From contig CAYXZW010000014.1 of NCBI GenBank assembly GCA_964469905.1, positions 1 through 64,000 on the forward strand: 64,000 nt of DNA. Reading direction: 5' to 3'. This stretch comes from MVRV01 sp964469905 (GTDB lineage Bacteria; Desulfobacterota; Syntrophia; Syntrophales; Smithellaceae). The notes under the pieces were generated by a model. That model made no database searches and was not told the DNA's origin. It saw only the letters and a list, made by a program, of their open reading frames with translations. Shown piece by piece: positions 35,288 through 44,742 of the stretch; positions within the stretch are counted from its first letter, which is position 1; every line of letters starts with the position of its first letter. A program made the translations under genes and the position numbers.

Positions 35288-35824
35288 ATGTATTCAAAAC
35301 TAAACATAGGGGACAAAGCCCCCGATTTTAGATTTAGAGCACCCTGGGATGGTGAGACTAATTTTTATGATGCGGTGGGCAATAATCCGGCTGTTTTGAT
35401 TTTTCTGCGCTATTATGGGTGCCCGGTATGTCAAATGGAAATGGCAAAGATAAAGCAGGAAATCGATCTGGTCAGGAAAAAGGGTTGTCGCGTATTTGTA
35501 GCTCTGCAAAGTGCGCCGGAAACGCTTACTTCTTTAACCAAAAGAGAAGATTGGCCATTCACTATCATCTGTGACCCTAAAGGTGAAATTTTCCAGCTCT
35601 ATGGTGTGGAAGCCGGTGGATTTATAAGATATCTGCATCCTACCGGTTTTTTTGCGGCAATAAAAGCCGTTCTTCAAGGTTTCCAGCATGGTAAATTTGA
35701 AGGGAAGGAAACACAACTTCCTGCCGCGTTTTCCATGACGGCGGATAAGATGCTCAAATATACACATTATGGAGAAATCATCAGCGACATACCCTCGTTG
35801 GCAGAACTGACAAGCGTCATATGA
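35288..35824 (+). CDS. peroxiredoxin/AhpC-TSA-like thioredoxin-fold protein
   Basis: 178 residues. Opens with IGDKAPDFRFRAPWDG, the AhpC/TSA signature; the redox motif is YYGCPVCQ (CxxC) near residue 43-46, as in peroxiredoxin-like family proteins. FTIICDPKGEIFQLYGVE completes the fold. Expected to reduce peroxides or act as a thiol oxidoreductase in the cytoplasm. Confidence 0.85.
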   Translation: MYSKLNIGDKAPDFRFRAPWDGETNFYDAVGNNPAVLIFLRYYGCPVCQMEMAKIKQEIDLVRKKGCRVFVALQSAPETLTSLTKREDWPFTIICDPKGEIFQLYGVEAGGFIRYLHPTGFFAAIKAVLQGFQHGKFEGKETQLPAAFSMTADKMLKYTHYGEIISDIPSLAELTSVI

Positions 35825-35896
35825 TAGATGATGCAGGACTCATGCCGGGTGTATTTGGAAGCAGATGAAGTCCCCAAAGGGGTTGGAGAGGGAGAG

Positions 35897-36367
35897 ATGG
35901 CCACGGAGATTGAACGCAAGTTTTTGGTACGAGGTGATGACTGGAGAACAGATCAAGGCGTTCGCTTCATTCAAGGCTACCTCAACCGGGACAAGGAACG
36001 AACCGTTCGCTTACGGATTGCGGGTACGCAGGCTTTTCTTACTATCAAAGGCATAAATACCGGCGCGACGTGCTCCGAGTATGAATATGAGATACCGCTT
36101 ATTGACGCCGAAGAATTATGGAAAATTTGCGACGGACCGTTAATCGAAAAGACCAGATATAAAGTTGCCTATGGGGGTATGATCTGGGAGGTCGATGAGT
36201 TTCACGGAGACAACGAGGGGCTGGTAGTGGCGGAAGTGGAACTTCAAAAAGAGGACCAATATTTTGAACGCCCCGGCTGGTTGGGGCAGGAAGTGACCAG
36301 CGATGCCAGGTACTTTAACTCCAATCTCTGTGCAAATCCATATTGTAACTGGCTCCGGAAGGAATAG
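35897..36367 (+). CDS. CYTH-domain triphosphatase-like protein
   Basis: 156 residues from the ATG at 35897, which follows GGAGAGGGAGAG; the open frame runs further upstream but without a ribosome site and beyond the family length. It starts with the ExExK hallmark TEIERKFLV. Alternating charged residues line the tunnel (RTVRLRIAG, FLTIKG, YEYEIPL, EKTRYKV, WEVDEFHG, AEVEL). Likely inorganic triphosphatase or adenylate-cyclase-like; bacterial small members are mostly triphosphatases. Confidence 0.88.
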   Translation: MATEIERKFLVRGDDWRTDQGVRFIQGYLNRDKERTVRLRIAGTQAFLTIKGINTGATCSEYEYEIPLIDAEELWKICDGPLIEKTRYKVAYGGMIWEVDEFHGDNEGLVVAEVELQKEDQYFERPGWLGQEVTSDARYFNSNLCANPYCNWLRKE

Positions 36368-36415
36368 ATGCAGGTGTAATATTTTTATAAAGGATAAAGG
36401 TAAGAGAAATAAATT

Positions 36416-36748
36416 ATGGAAGAGGCGCTTTCCTGTCTGCAATGCGGCAAATGCTGTTTTGTCGATTTAACGGCCTATGCCGAGCCAGGTGATTTTGAAC
36501 GCTGGCATGCCGAAAGCAGGCAGGATATTCTGGACATTATTGAACACCGCCGTCTTGTCTGGGCGGGGGATAGAATGATTTCCACCGAAACCGGTGATTA
36601 CCAGCGGGAATGCCCTTTTCTTTACAGTGCGGGAAATGCCTGGCGCTGTTCCATATACGGGACAAGGCCTCTGGTTTGCCGGAAGTACCAGCCGGGGTCG
36701 TCGGAACTTTGTCCGCAATGCAAGATCAACGGGAAAAACGGGAAATAG
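36416..36748 (+). CDS. YkgJ-type cysteine cluster protein
   Basis: 110 residues with the zinc/iron Cys cluster pattern: CLQCGKCC at the start, then CPFL, WRCSIYGTRPLVCRKY and CPQC. Family function unknown; proposed metal-binding or Fe-S. Complete, stand-alone. Confidence 0.8.
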   Translation: MEEALSCLQCGKCCFVDLTAYAEPGDFERWHAESRQDILDIIEHRRLVWAGDRMISTETGDYQRECPFLYSAGNAWRCSIYGTRPLVCRKYQPGSSELCPQCKINGKNGK

Positions 36749-36830
36749 CATGTCGAAAGAAAGAAACCAGTAGCGTCATCTGCCTGCATAATTATGTTAA
36801 TATTATTTTTCTGAACATAAGGAGTTTGCT

Positions 36831-37330
36831 GTGAGAGATTTAAATTTTATGAACATTACCGAGGATGCCCTCCGGAAAATCAAAAAAGGGGCTTTCTTGA
36901 CTGTAAAAGCCGGAAACGCACTCAACACCATGACCATTGGCTGGGCCACTTTTGGAGTTATCTGGCGCAAGCCGATCATGATGGTAGCAGTGCGATCTTC
37001 GCGGCACACCTTTGGTATTATTGAGGCCGCAGATGATTTTACCGTCTCTGTGCCGGCAGGTGATATGAGCAGGCAAACTGATTTTTGCGGCTCGAAATCC
37101 GGCCGCGATCTGGACAAATTTAAAATGTGCAACCTGGAAATAGTCACAGGCCATAAGGTTGTGTCGCCGGTTATTAAACTCCGGGGTATCACTATGAGTG
37201 TAAGATAGTTTACAAGTCCGCCCTGAACCCGGCCCATCTGGACAAGAATTATAATGCTTCTCTTTATCCGCAAAAGGATTACCATACTCTTTACTTTGGC
37301 GAGATACTGGCCTGCTACGAAACGCAATAA
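36831..37330 (+). pseudogene. flavin reductase-like gene, frameshifted
   Basis: Starts at GTG 36831 behind AAGGAG. The first 120 codons are a typical split-barrel flavoprotein (LNTMTIGWATFGVIWRKP, SRHTFGIIE, TDFCGSKSGRD). At about 37190 the frame is lost: reading through with one extra base restores GI-HYECKIVYKS and continues to a TAA at 37328-37330 with a normal ending (YHTLYFGEILACYETQ). A single missing base in GTATCACTATG explains it. It is either a real inactivating mutation or an assembly error. Confidence 0.75.
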
Positions 37331-37370
37331 GCTAATAACCGGGTACAGAAATAATCGGAGGGGTGTAATT

Positions 37371-37973
37371 ATGGAATTATCTGATATTATTGCTTTACGC
37401 AGAAGTATTCGTAAATTCAGGCCGGAAGATATTTCGGCTGATACTGTTCGCCTGCTTCTCGATGCCGCGCGGCTGGCCCCTTCGGGATCAAATCTTCAGC
37501 CTTCGCGCTTCATTGTCGTTCAATCAACGGCCGCCAAAGTGGCCTTGAGCCGATACACTCCCTATAAGTTTATTGCCAGAGCGGCAGTTATTTTTGTCTG
37601 CTGTGCCGATCTGACGACCATTACATTCAGGGAGACGCGCATCGGAGAACTTCTGAATGATGGCGCCTTCGACGGCATAGACATAGATATGAACGACGCC
37701 GCAGCTGTCAGCCCCGTTATGGATGCGGCAGCAGTGCAGGCTTATTTATCCATGAATGTGGCGATTGCTGTTGAACACATTGTTCTTAAAGCCGTTGATC
37801 TGGGATTGGGCAGTTGCTGGCTGGGAAGGTTTGACCGCGATAAGGTTAAGGAGTTTCTGGAACTGGACGAAAGTATCTACCCGGTAGTGCTTCTGCCTGT
37901 TGGTTATCCCGATCAATCGCCCAAGGCAAGACCGCGCTTCCCTCTGGACAAGTACTTGCTGAAGACAATCTAA
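37371..37973 (+). CDS. nitroreductase family protein
   Basis: 200 residues from the ATG at 37371, preceded by GGAGG; the upstream part of the open frame is the tail of the frameshifted neighbour. FMN-binding signatures: IALRRSIRKFRPE at the start, AARLAPSGSNLQP, and GLGSCWLGRF, then LLPVGYPDQ. Probably an NAD(P)H-dependent reductase; substrate unknown. Confidence 0.88.
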   Translation: MELSDIIALRRSIRKFRPEDISADTVRLLLDAARLAPSGSNLQPSRFIVVQSTAAKVALSRYTPYKFIARAAVIFVCCADLTTITFRETRIGELLNDGAFDGIDIDMNDAAAVSPVMDAAAVQAYLSMNVAIAVEHIVLKAVDLGLGSCWLGRFDRDKVKEFLELDESIYPVVLLPVGYPDQSPKARPRFPLDKYLLKTI

Positions 37974-37996
37974 ACTGATTTCCGAAAGGATTTATT

Positions 37997-38614
37997 ATGA
38001 CATCTAAAGACAGCGAACCGCAGATGCCGGATGATCTGAAAAGATGCGTAGAGTTTCACGGCCATATCTGTCCCGGGTTGATATACGGTTACCGCGTGGC
38101 AATGGAGGCGATGAAACTGATGGAGCTGCGGCGGTCCGCCGACGAGGAAGTGGTGGCCATCTGTGAAAACGATTCCTGTGCCATCGACGCTCTTCAGGTA
38201 ATGCTGGGTACTGTGGCGGGCAAGGGCAATCTGATCATCAGGAATTTCGGGAAGAATGTCTATACGGTACTGAGCCGCGCTGAGCGCCAGGCTTATAGAT
38301 TTTCCCGCAAGACAAACTACATATACAATGGTAAAGCGAAGAGCGATTATGACCGGCTGGAGGCGGCAATGACCGACGGGGACGCATCGGATGATGACCG
38401 GCGGGAGCTGAAGCGTTTGAAGGTTGCAGATCTGCTGGCGCGGCCTTTTGCGGAATTATTCACTACTGCCGAGGTGCCCTTTGAGCAGCCCCTCTATGCG
38501 CAGTTGGATCGTTCTGAGGCTTGTGTCCTATGCGGCGAGATGACTATGGCGGCAAAGATGGTGAAGTTAAGTGATGGACGGCGGGCCTGCTTTCCCTGTT
38601 CGCAGAAAAGCTGA
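37997..38614 (+). CDS. FmdE-like protein with zinc-ribbon tail
   Basis: 205 residues. The amino-terminal domain has the FmdE hallmark FHGHICPGL with the conserved Cys/His pair, then CENDSCAIDALQ and GTVAGKGNL. The carboxy end has two CxxC pairs (CVLCG and CFPC), a zinc ribbon. FmdE proteins associate with tungsten/molybdenum formylmethanofuran dehydrogenase in methanogens; bacterial ones are linked by inference to molybdopterin or metal handling. No such oxidoreductase is adjacent. Confidence 0.82.
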   Translation: MTSKDSEPQMPDDLKRCVEFHGHICPGLIYGYRVAMEAMKLMELRRSADEEVVAICENDSCAIDALQVMLGTVAGKGNLIIRNFGKNVYTVLSRAERQAYRFSRKTNYIYNGKAKSDYDRLEAAMTDGDASDDDRRELKRLKVADLLARPFAELFTTAEVPFEQPLYAQLDRSEACVLCGEMTMAAKMVKLSDGRRACFPCSQKS

Positions 38615-38653
38615 GCCGGGCTTTGCGCTGGGCCTGATATTGGCGGTTAATGT

Positions 38654-39361
38654 TTATTGCTTTTTGTAGTGTCGCAGTACTGCTTTCAATAGAGAAGCAC
38701 TGTGACCGAGCTGGATATAAGCTTCTTCCGGCATCATGTTGCGATTTTCGGCTTGCAGTTTGTAGCCCAGCAAGCGGGAAATGTTGGCTATCCGGACAAT
38801 TTCCCGGATCAAGTCGTCTTCAAAACTATTATTTCTTAAAGTGATCCTATACATATGCTTCTCGATTTTTTCGGTGTGTTCCAACACCTCCTGATCAACG
38901 ATGCCATCGTTTAGAGCATGATGATTCCTGTTATAATCGTCATAGGGAGTATTATGTAAAGGCATGGAGAGATCGCCGATATAATGTGCGCAATAGGCAA
39001 GATGATATTCGGCGTACTTGCCTGTTTCAATAGTTGCCTCGTATTCTCGCAGCGATGCAATGATCGCACCATAGAGGTGCCCTTCACTATCTAAAAACAC
39101 ATTCGCTTTATTATAGCGGTCGACCTGATTTGTTACGGTTTGAGTTGTGACCTCGGATTTCCAGTTGTTGTTGTACCAGTGATTGTAGCTTTCAACATCT
39201 CCCGCTTTTATTTTGGCTATGTCGGGACCGGCAGCATTGTACCACATCGGGTATTTTGCCACTTTGGCTACGGCCAGATGAGTTTTATCATGCCATCCCA
39301 GCGCGGTTCCGGCCAGTGCAAGCAGAGAGAAAATAATTGTTGTGCAGACCAGCTTTTTCAT
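38654..39361 (-). CDS. secreted zinc phospholipase C / S1-P1 nuclease-like protein
   Basis: 235 residues with a signal peptide whose cleavage before Trp (GTALG-WHDKTH) would place Trp at the mature amino end, the zinc ligand used by this superfamily. Further ligands: His in HLAVAK, HYIGDLSMPLHN (HxxxDxxxPLH), YNRNHHALND. All-alpha trinuclear zinc fold expected. Secreted phosphodiester hydrolase on lipid or nucleic acid; substrate unknown. It lies 22 bases behind the giant activase gene and could share its transcript. Confidence 0.78.
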   Translation of the reverse strand: MKKLVCTTIIFSLLALAGTALGWHDKTHLAVAKVAKYPMWYNAAGPDIAKIKAGDVESYNHWYNNNWKSEVTTQTVTNQVDRYNKANVFLDSEGHLYGAIIASLREYEATIETGKYAEYHLAYCAHYIGDLSMPLHNTPYDDYNRNHHALNDGIVDQEVLEHTEKIEKHMYRITLRNNSFEDDLIREIVRIANISRLLGYKLQAENRNMMPEEAYIQLGHSASLLKAVLRHYKKQ

Positions 39362-39383
39362 AATTATCTTTGTTGTTTTGAAA

Positions 39384-42300
39384 TTAATGAATTATTTTTC
39401 GGTCTATTGTTATCTGCTGAACCCCTTCGCTCTCAATCATGTTATTGGCATCAGGATTCCCCCGGAAACGCAGGACATTGAGCATGAATATTTCCAGCTT
39501 ATTGATAACATTCGGCGGCAGAAGATTGCCGTCTATTTCAATGGAGATGGCCGGATATTTCCGTTCCCGCGCCCAGGGTGTAATCAATCCTTCGATTACC
39601 CGTCCGATCAGGCAGGCAAAAGGAGAAATATTAACAATGCCGGAATATCCATCCATCATTGCCGTTGCTGCCACCCCGCTGGAAATGCTTATTTCTGAAT
39701 AAAGTTCGTGGCTGACAAAATACTTTTCGGTGTTTCTCATAATTTCGCTCATATCATGCGGTGTTTCCGGAATCAGGTTAGTGGCCCCCAGGGTATCACC
39801 GACTTTTTTTACTACTCTGTGTTTGTAGGCGTGTTCAATTTCCCAATTAATCAGGTCCAGGAACTCTCGAGCGAAAGCCCTCCGGTACCAGGGAATCAAT
39901 TTCAATTTCTTTTTCAGTTCATACTTCCGGACGAAATCGCAATAATAAACCCATTCGGCGACATTCGATACTTTGCCGATGATTCCGCGCCGGCTGAAAT
40001 GAGCAATCAATTCATCCACGGCAAAATCGTCACGACGCACATATATCTCGCCGACGATAAGCACTTTCGAACAATCTTCTATTTTCTTCTTGAGGGGAAT
40101 CCGGGCAATCTCATCGGAAATTTCCTTTAAGACCGGCAGCACCTGGGTCACATTCTTCTCGGCAACACCGATCATTCGTCGCCATAACTTGTCGTACGTG
40201 GCCATTGCCTGCACCGGATCGACCGCGCAGGTTCTTAAGGAAGTTTCCACATCCTTCATATGATCGCCGATAGTAATAGACCACCAGGCATGTTTGGAAA
40301 ATTCTGCGCCCAGTTCATTGTAAGAATTATCCGAATCCAGTGTGAAGACGACCACATTTTCCAGGCGCAGATCCTTAAAAAGATTTTCATAGAAAACGAA
40401 ATACTGGCCTGTCCGGCAGGGACCGGTGGTTGTGGGGACGAATAAAATATATATTTCATCTTTACGGTATTTTTCCGACGAAAAATACTTCAGCGCGCTG
40501 CCTAAGACTAGATGTGATGGCAAGCACTCCTTGCCGGAAGCATGGTTGCGCGCCAATTGCAGTGTATGGATATCCGGTACGGGCATCGTTTCGGCATTGA
40601 CACCCAAGCCGCGGATCGATGCTCCGATGAGTTCAGCCGAAAGTCGGCCCATGTTGGAGAGCAGCAGCTTTACCTGCGGGTTGTTTTTGATCGATATCTT
40701 TTCACCGGTGATATTATTTTTAATGTGAATCTCTTCGCCCGGATTGTTGATGAAGCGCAAACCATTGTCGTATCTCTCCTCGCGAAGACTGATAATCTTT
40801 GATCTGTATCCTTCAATAATATCCAGAAAGGCCTCAATGCGTGTATCAACTCCCGCGTCGGCTGTGTGTGAATCCATTTCCAGAATCAGGAAAGGCTTGG
40901 TGCCCATAATCCATTTCAGGTAATGCAGCATGAAAGAATCCGGCGCACAGGAAAAATTCGAAATGTAGGTAACATAGATATTGTCCTCATCCTTGAGGAG
41001 CGTGGCGGCCTTCATGTCCTGTTGCCCGTAATACCAGTACATGTTCGGATAGATGGACTGATCTGCAAAAGGCAGAATGTCGAAGGGAATTACTGAATAA
41101 CCACGTGTGGCGAATTTTCGCGGCACACCCATATTGGCGTCGGCTGTAAAAGCATTATAAGGCCTGCCCAAAATCGCAATTACCGGACGTGAGGCGAGCC
41201 TGGCCTCGGCCAGCGCTGTTTTCCCCATCTCCTGCGCCCTGCTGAAATATTCCAGCTGTTTTTCATTGGCCAGTTCAAAAGCACTCCGGGATTCTCTTTC
41301 GGTGAAGCCCAGCTTAGCCCCCAGTTCGATAAAAGATTCCGCGGCCTTCTCCAGGCCATACATGAAGCTGATAACCGGCAATAAATATTTGTCTTCGGGG
41401 ATTTCCGGAAAGGCCTTTTTGATATAATAGGGAAGGCCCTGCGTAATGGGACAGAGGTTGGCCGGGGCATCTTTTTCGTAACTTTCCATATCTTTGAAAT
41501 GAGGCAGGAAGATGTAGTCCAGATTGCGGTCGAAGATGTCCTGAACGGCTCCGTGAGCGATTTCCGCCGGGAAGCAATAGCTGCTTTCCACCCGCGCTGT
41601 TCCTTCATGGGATATATTGTTCGAAAGAACGGCCTCGACGCCTAACGAGTGGAAAAACCAGGAATACAAAGGCCAGAGAGTATAAATGGAAAAGCAGAGT
41701 GGTACGCCGACAACGAAGTCTTTTTTCCGGACAAGATCATCGGGATTGGGAGCGCATTCCTGAAAAAGAAGTTTGTTGCGTTCTTCGATATAGTCAAAAA
41801 CTTCGGCCTCGTTGATAACGTTTTTCTTGCGCATATTAGCGTATTTGTTACAACGGCCGCCAAACATATATTTGTTGTTGTTGACATTCAGAACCCGAAT
41901 AGGGCAATAGTTGTCACAGGCCTTACAGTGGAATTCTTTTTCATAAATGATTTCCGTCGCAATAATCTTATCGATATCATAGGAGGATTTGGCTAATAAG
42001 CCGTCATTTAATTTCTGTCGGGCGAGGATGCCTACGCCGAAGCAACCCATCATCTCGGGATCAGGCGGAACTAGAATGTCCCTATTTAACAACATGGCGA
42101 AAGCCAGGGGGATCGCTTTGTTTTTAGCTACGCCACCTTGCAGAACTATATTCTTGCCAATGGTTCGATTGCCGACAACGCGGTTTAAATAATTGGAAAC
42201 TATCGAGGTGACGATACCGGCCGTGATATCCTCACGGGATGCGCCCTGCAGAATGGCATTACGGATGTCGGAGTTAATGAAAGCGGAGCAGTGTTCGCCG

Positions 42301-43697
42301 AACTTCAACGGTTCATTGGCTGCAACGGCTATATCGCCGATTTCCGAGGCCCGGGCAATATTCAAATCACCCTGTGCCGATTCTTCCAGAAAGGAGCCGG
42401 TGCCTGCCGAACAGGCTTCATTCATGGCATAATCAATAGGAACCTTGTTTCTGAGAAGAACATATTTGGCGTCCTGACCGCCGATTTCGAAGATTGTATC
42501 GATGTCTTCCTTGTAGAAAGTAGTGCCGACGGCATGCGCTATTATTTCGTTATAGACAGCAGGTGTCTCCAGAAAAACTCCGAGAATTTCCCGGGAGGAA
42601 CCGGTTGTGGACGCCAGCGATATGTTGATTTGTCCGTCGCCGATATCTTCGTGAATCTGTTTTTTCATTTCAGCAAGGCAATTTTTGAGAGCCGCCACCG
42701 GGTCACCATGCGTGCGGCCATAGAAGGAAGCGGTGACTTCGCTTGTTTCCATATCAATTAAGGAGGCCTTAGTTGTAGTTGATCCGCCATCAACACCCAG
42801 AATGTACTCCCGGCCGGCAACAACTTTCCCTTTCTTCGAGGAAAGGTATGTTACCCTGTTGGCAGCGGTCATTAAGTTTTTAAAGCGTTTAAATTGGATT
42901 TTCCCCGGTTGAAATAGTTTATTCAGGGGGGGCAGGGTACTGCCGGAATCTTTTGCTAAAAGGGCTGCTCCATAGGCTTCAAAGTATGCTGCCGGTTCGG
43001 GAACGATGAATTCGATCTGCGGCATCCTCTCGCGAATAAATCGGATTATGTATTGATTGCGGGTAACGCCGCCAACCAGCAGGACTTGGCCTTTGGATAT
43101 TCTGGCTCTTTTCAGGAAATCAATAACTTTTGTGGCCATTACATCGGAGAGAGAAAGAACAATATCGCCTTTATTGGCTTCACCTTTATTCAGGCGGTGA
43201 GTGCAATCACTTTTCATAAAAACGGAACAGCGGGAGGACAGCTTTAATACGCAGCTATTACCGGGAATGTCATTGATATCAGGCAGGCTCATATCCATTC
43301 TGCCCAGCTGTTGCTTGAAAAATTCACCGGTGCCGGAAGCGCATTTATTACCGGAAAAGCTAGTAATAATTTTTTTTGTTTTCTTATCAATAGTGTAAAC
43401 GACCAGATCCTCTCCGCCCAGCGAAACTACCGCATCTGCTTGGTAATTTAAATGTTTGAGCGCTTCTTCAAAGCAGAGCGGTTCAATCACGCTGTTGATG
43501 TTCAAAAGATGTCTTCCTTCGGTTCCGGTGGCCAGCGCTTTAATCCCGGTGGGAATCTTTTTTGCTGATAGAATTTCGGAAAGGGTGTCCAGAAAATTTC
43601 CTTCGTGCGGTTCAACATTGCTCCAGAGAATGCTGTATCCTTCCAACATGGTCACTTTAACATTTGAGGAGCCGATATTAATTCCCAGGCTGTGCAT
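39384..43697 (-). CDS. giant 2-hydroxyacyl-CoA dehydratase activase fusion (BcrAD-BcrAD-DUF2229-HgdB-like)
   Basis: 1437 residues. The start at 43697 follows GGAGG on the minus strand; the longer frame lacks a site. Order: ASKHA activase domain 1 (about 1-290, INIGSSNVKVTML, CASGTGEFF); activase domain 2 (about 300-600, GVDGGSTTTKASL, EACSAGTGSFLEE), which keeps the bridging Cys of the 4Fe-4S cluster; a DUF2229-type segment (about 610-860, with CKACDNYCPIRV); then a region with the HgdB/dehydratase-component plan (about 990-1400). Relatives drive ATP-dependent single-electron reduction in 2-hydroxyacyl-CoA dehydratases and benzoyl-CoA reductase. The partner is unknown; the fusion may be self-contained. 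Confidence 0.88.
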   Translation of the reverse strand: MHSLGINIGSSNVKVTMLEGYSILWSNVEPHEGNFLDTLSEILSAKKIPTGIKALATGTEGRHLLNINSVIEPLCFEEALKHLNYQADAVVSLGGEDLVVYTIDKKTKKIITSFSGNKCASGTGEFFKQQLGRMDMSLPDINDIPGNSCVLKLSSRCSVFMKSDCTHRLNKGEANKGDIVLSLSDVMATKVIDFLKRARISKGQVLLVGGVTRNQYIIRFIRERMPQIEFIVPEPAAYFEAYGAALLAKDSGSTLPPLNKLFQPGKIQFKRFKNLMTAANRVTYLSSKKGKVVAGREYILGVDGGSTTTKASLIDMETSEVTASFYGRTHGDPVAALKNCLAEMKKQIHEDIGDGQINISLASTTGSSREILGVFLETPAVYNEIIAHAVGTTFYKEDIDTIFEIGGQDAKYVLLRNKVPIDYAMNEACSAGTGSFLEESAQGDLNIARASEIGDIAVAANEPLKFGEHCSAFINSDIRNAILQGASREDITAGIVTSIVSNYLNRVVGNRTIGKNIVLQGGVAKNKAIPLAFAMLLNRDILVPPDPEMMGCFGVGILARQKLNDGLLAKSSYDIDKIIATEIIYEKEFHCKACDNYCPIRVLNVNNNKYMFGGRCNKYANMRKKNVINEAEVFDYIEERNKLLFQECAPNPDDLVRKKDFVVGVPLCFSIYTLWPLYSWFFHSLGVEAVLSNNISHEGTARVESSYCFPAEIAHGAVQDIFDRNLDYIFLPHFKDMESYEKDAPANLCPITQGLPYYIKKAFPEIPEDKYLLPVISFMYGLEKAAESFIELGAKLGFTERESRSAFELANEKQLEYFSRAQEMGKTALAEARLASRPVIAILGRPYNAFTADANMGVPRKFATRGYSVIPFDILPFADQSIYPNMYWYYGQQDMKAATLLKDEDNIYVTYISNFSCAPDSFMLHYLKWIMGTKPFLILEMDSHTADAGVDTRIEAFLDIIEGYRSKIISLREERYDNGLRFINNPGEEIHIKNNITGEKISIKNNPQVKLLLSNMGRLSAELIGASIRGLGVNAETMPVPDIHTLQLARNHASGKECLPSHLVLGSALKYFSSEKYRKDEIYILFVPTTTGPCRTGQYFVFYENLFKDLRLENVVVFTLDSDNSYNELGAEFSKHAWWSITIGDHMKDVETSLRTCAVDPVQAMATYDKLWRRMIGVAEKNVTQVLPVLKEISDEIARIPLKKKIEDCSKVLIVGEIYVRRDDFAVDELIAHFSRRGIIGKVSNVAEWVYYCDFVRKYELKKKLKLIPWYRRAFAREFLDLINWEIEHAYKHRVVKKVGDTLGATNLIPETPHDMSEIMRNTEKYFVSHELYSEISISSGVAATAMMDGYSGIVNISPFACLIGRVIEGLITPWARERKYPAISIEIDGNLLPPNVINKLEIFMLNVLRFRGNPDANNMIESEGVQQITIDRKIIH

Positions 43698-43748
43698 GAA
43701 AAATCCTCCAGAAGTAAAATGAAGTGGAAATAATAAAATAAACAATTA

Positions 43749-43777
43749 TTAGTAATACGATCGAACGCCGGAGTCAA
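43749..43777 (-). promoter_or_regulatory. promoter of the activase fusion
   Basis: On the minus strand: TTGACT (43777-43772), 17-base spacer, TACTAA (43754-43749), about 50 bases before the start codon. Good -35 and spacing, weak -10. Confidence 0.4.
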
Positions 43778-44085
43778 GGGGCAGATGCTGATATTTTAAA
43801 AAAATATAATGTAATTCGAACTCTTAATCAAAGATGATATCGAGGTGGTAATTAGGAGGCGACAGGGCATGCATAGGTGAAGGAACCGGCATTTGCCGGT
43901 CTAAGAGCCGACGATGCTGGCAAAAATGATAGCGCTTTGATATAGCGGTGAAATTAAGTGGTGGCAAGTTGATTGATTATGTTGAGCTTGTTGGTAGTAA
44001 ATGATTGATTAGGAAAGAATTATCACTGCTCGGAGGGGTGGTAGCATTTTCCCCCCATCCCCCCGAGCATTAAAACAAATCAGGA
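43778..44085. other. intergenic region between activase promoter and atpB
   Basis: About 300 bases without a supported gene. It holds a short hairpin ACCGGC/GCCGGT (around 43890-43905) and the strong GC hairpin 44028-44068 behind atpB. Confidence 0.6.
44028..44068 (-). terminator. hairpin downstream of atpB
   Basis: GCTCGGAGGGGTGG with CCCCCCATCCCCCCGAGC makes a long G/C stem just after the atpB stop. No U-tract follows on the minus strand, so it may be a processing or stabilising hairpin, or a weak terminator. Confidence 0.5.
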
Positions 44086-44739
44086 TTAATGGCCTTCTTC
44101 CAGTGCTCCAGCTATATACATCATAGCCAGCAGCATAAAAACCAATGTCTGAATAACTGATGTGAAGATCATTAAAACGAGAACGGGCATCGGAACGAGT
44201 AGCGGTACGAGCAGGAGAACAACACCCAGGACGATATCTTCTCCCATTATGTTACCGAACAGACGGACTGTCAGAGAAAGCGGGCGTGATATGTGACTGA
44301 TGATTTCTATCGGCATCATCAACGGAATGAGCCAAGGAACCGGTCCTACGAATTGTTTGAAATATTTTCCACCATGGGTCATAACGCCTACCACATGGGT
44401 GGAAATAAAAACGATTATAGCCATGGCGGCGTTTGTATTAATATTGGCTGTTGGTGATTCAAATCCCGGAATAATGCCTATCAGATTTGATGCTAAGATA
44501 AAAATTCCCAATGTGGCAATCAGTGGAAAAAACTTCCGGCCATGCTCTCCCATGGTATTGGTGAGCAGTTCATACATAGCATCAATAATAGTTTCCATGA
44601 CATTTTGCAGGCGTCCTGGATAGATATTCAGGCGCCGCGTGGCCATGTATGCCAATAAAGATAAAAGAAGGACCATAAACAATGTGTATGTTACATGAGC
44701 TGGAATAAAGCGATTTTCCAAAAAGAGTAGGGGATGCAT
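44086..44739 (-). CDS. atpB: F-type ATP synthase subunit a
   Basis: 217-residue membrane subunit forming the ion half-channels of the Fo motor. SRPLSLTVRLFGNIMGED holds the essential Arg that faces the c ring. About five or six helices; the rest of the sequence is typical (TANINTNAAMAIIVF, SVIQTLVFMLLAMMYI). It is 4 bases from atpI, which overlaps atpZ. The c subunit gene is not next door but at 51005 on the other strand. Confidence 0.96.
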   Translation of the reverse strand: MHPLLFLENRFIPAHVTYTLFMVLLLSLLAYMATRRLNIYPGRLQNVMETIIDAMYELLTNTMGEHGRKFFPLIATLGIFILASNLIGIIPGFESPTANINTNAAMAIIVFISTHVVGVMTHGGKYFKQFVGPVPWLIPLMMPIEIISHISRPLSLTVRLFGNIMGEDIVLGVVLLLVPLLVPMPVLVLMIFTSVIQTLVFMLLAMMYIAGALEEGH

Positions 44740-44742
44740 ACT

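Noticed and set aside
43958..43976. Sigma-54-like sequence TGGCAAG-N4-TTGA on the plus strand
   Set aside because: The essential -12 GC is missing and no plus-strand gene follows.
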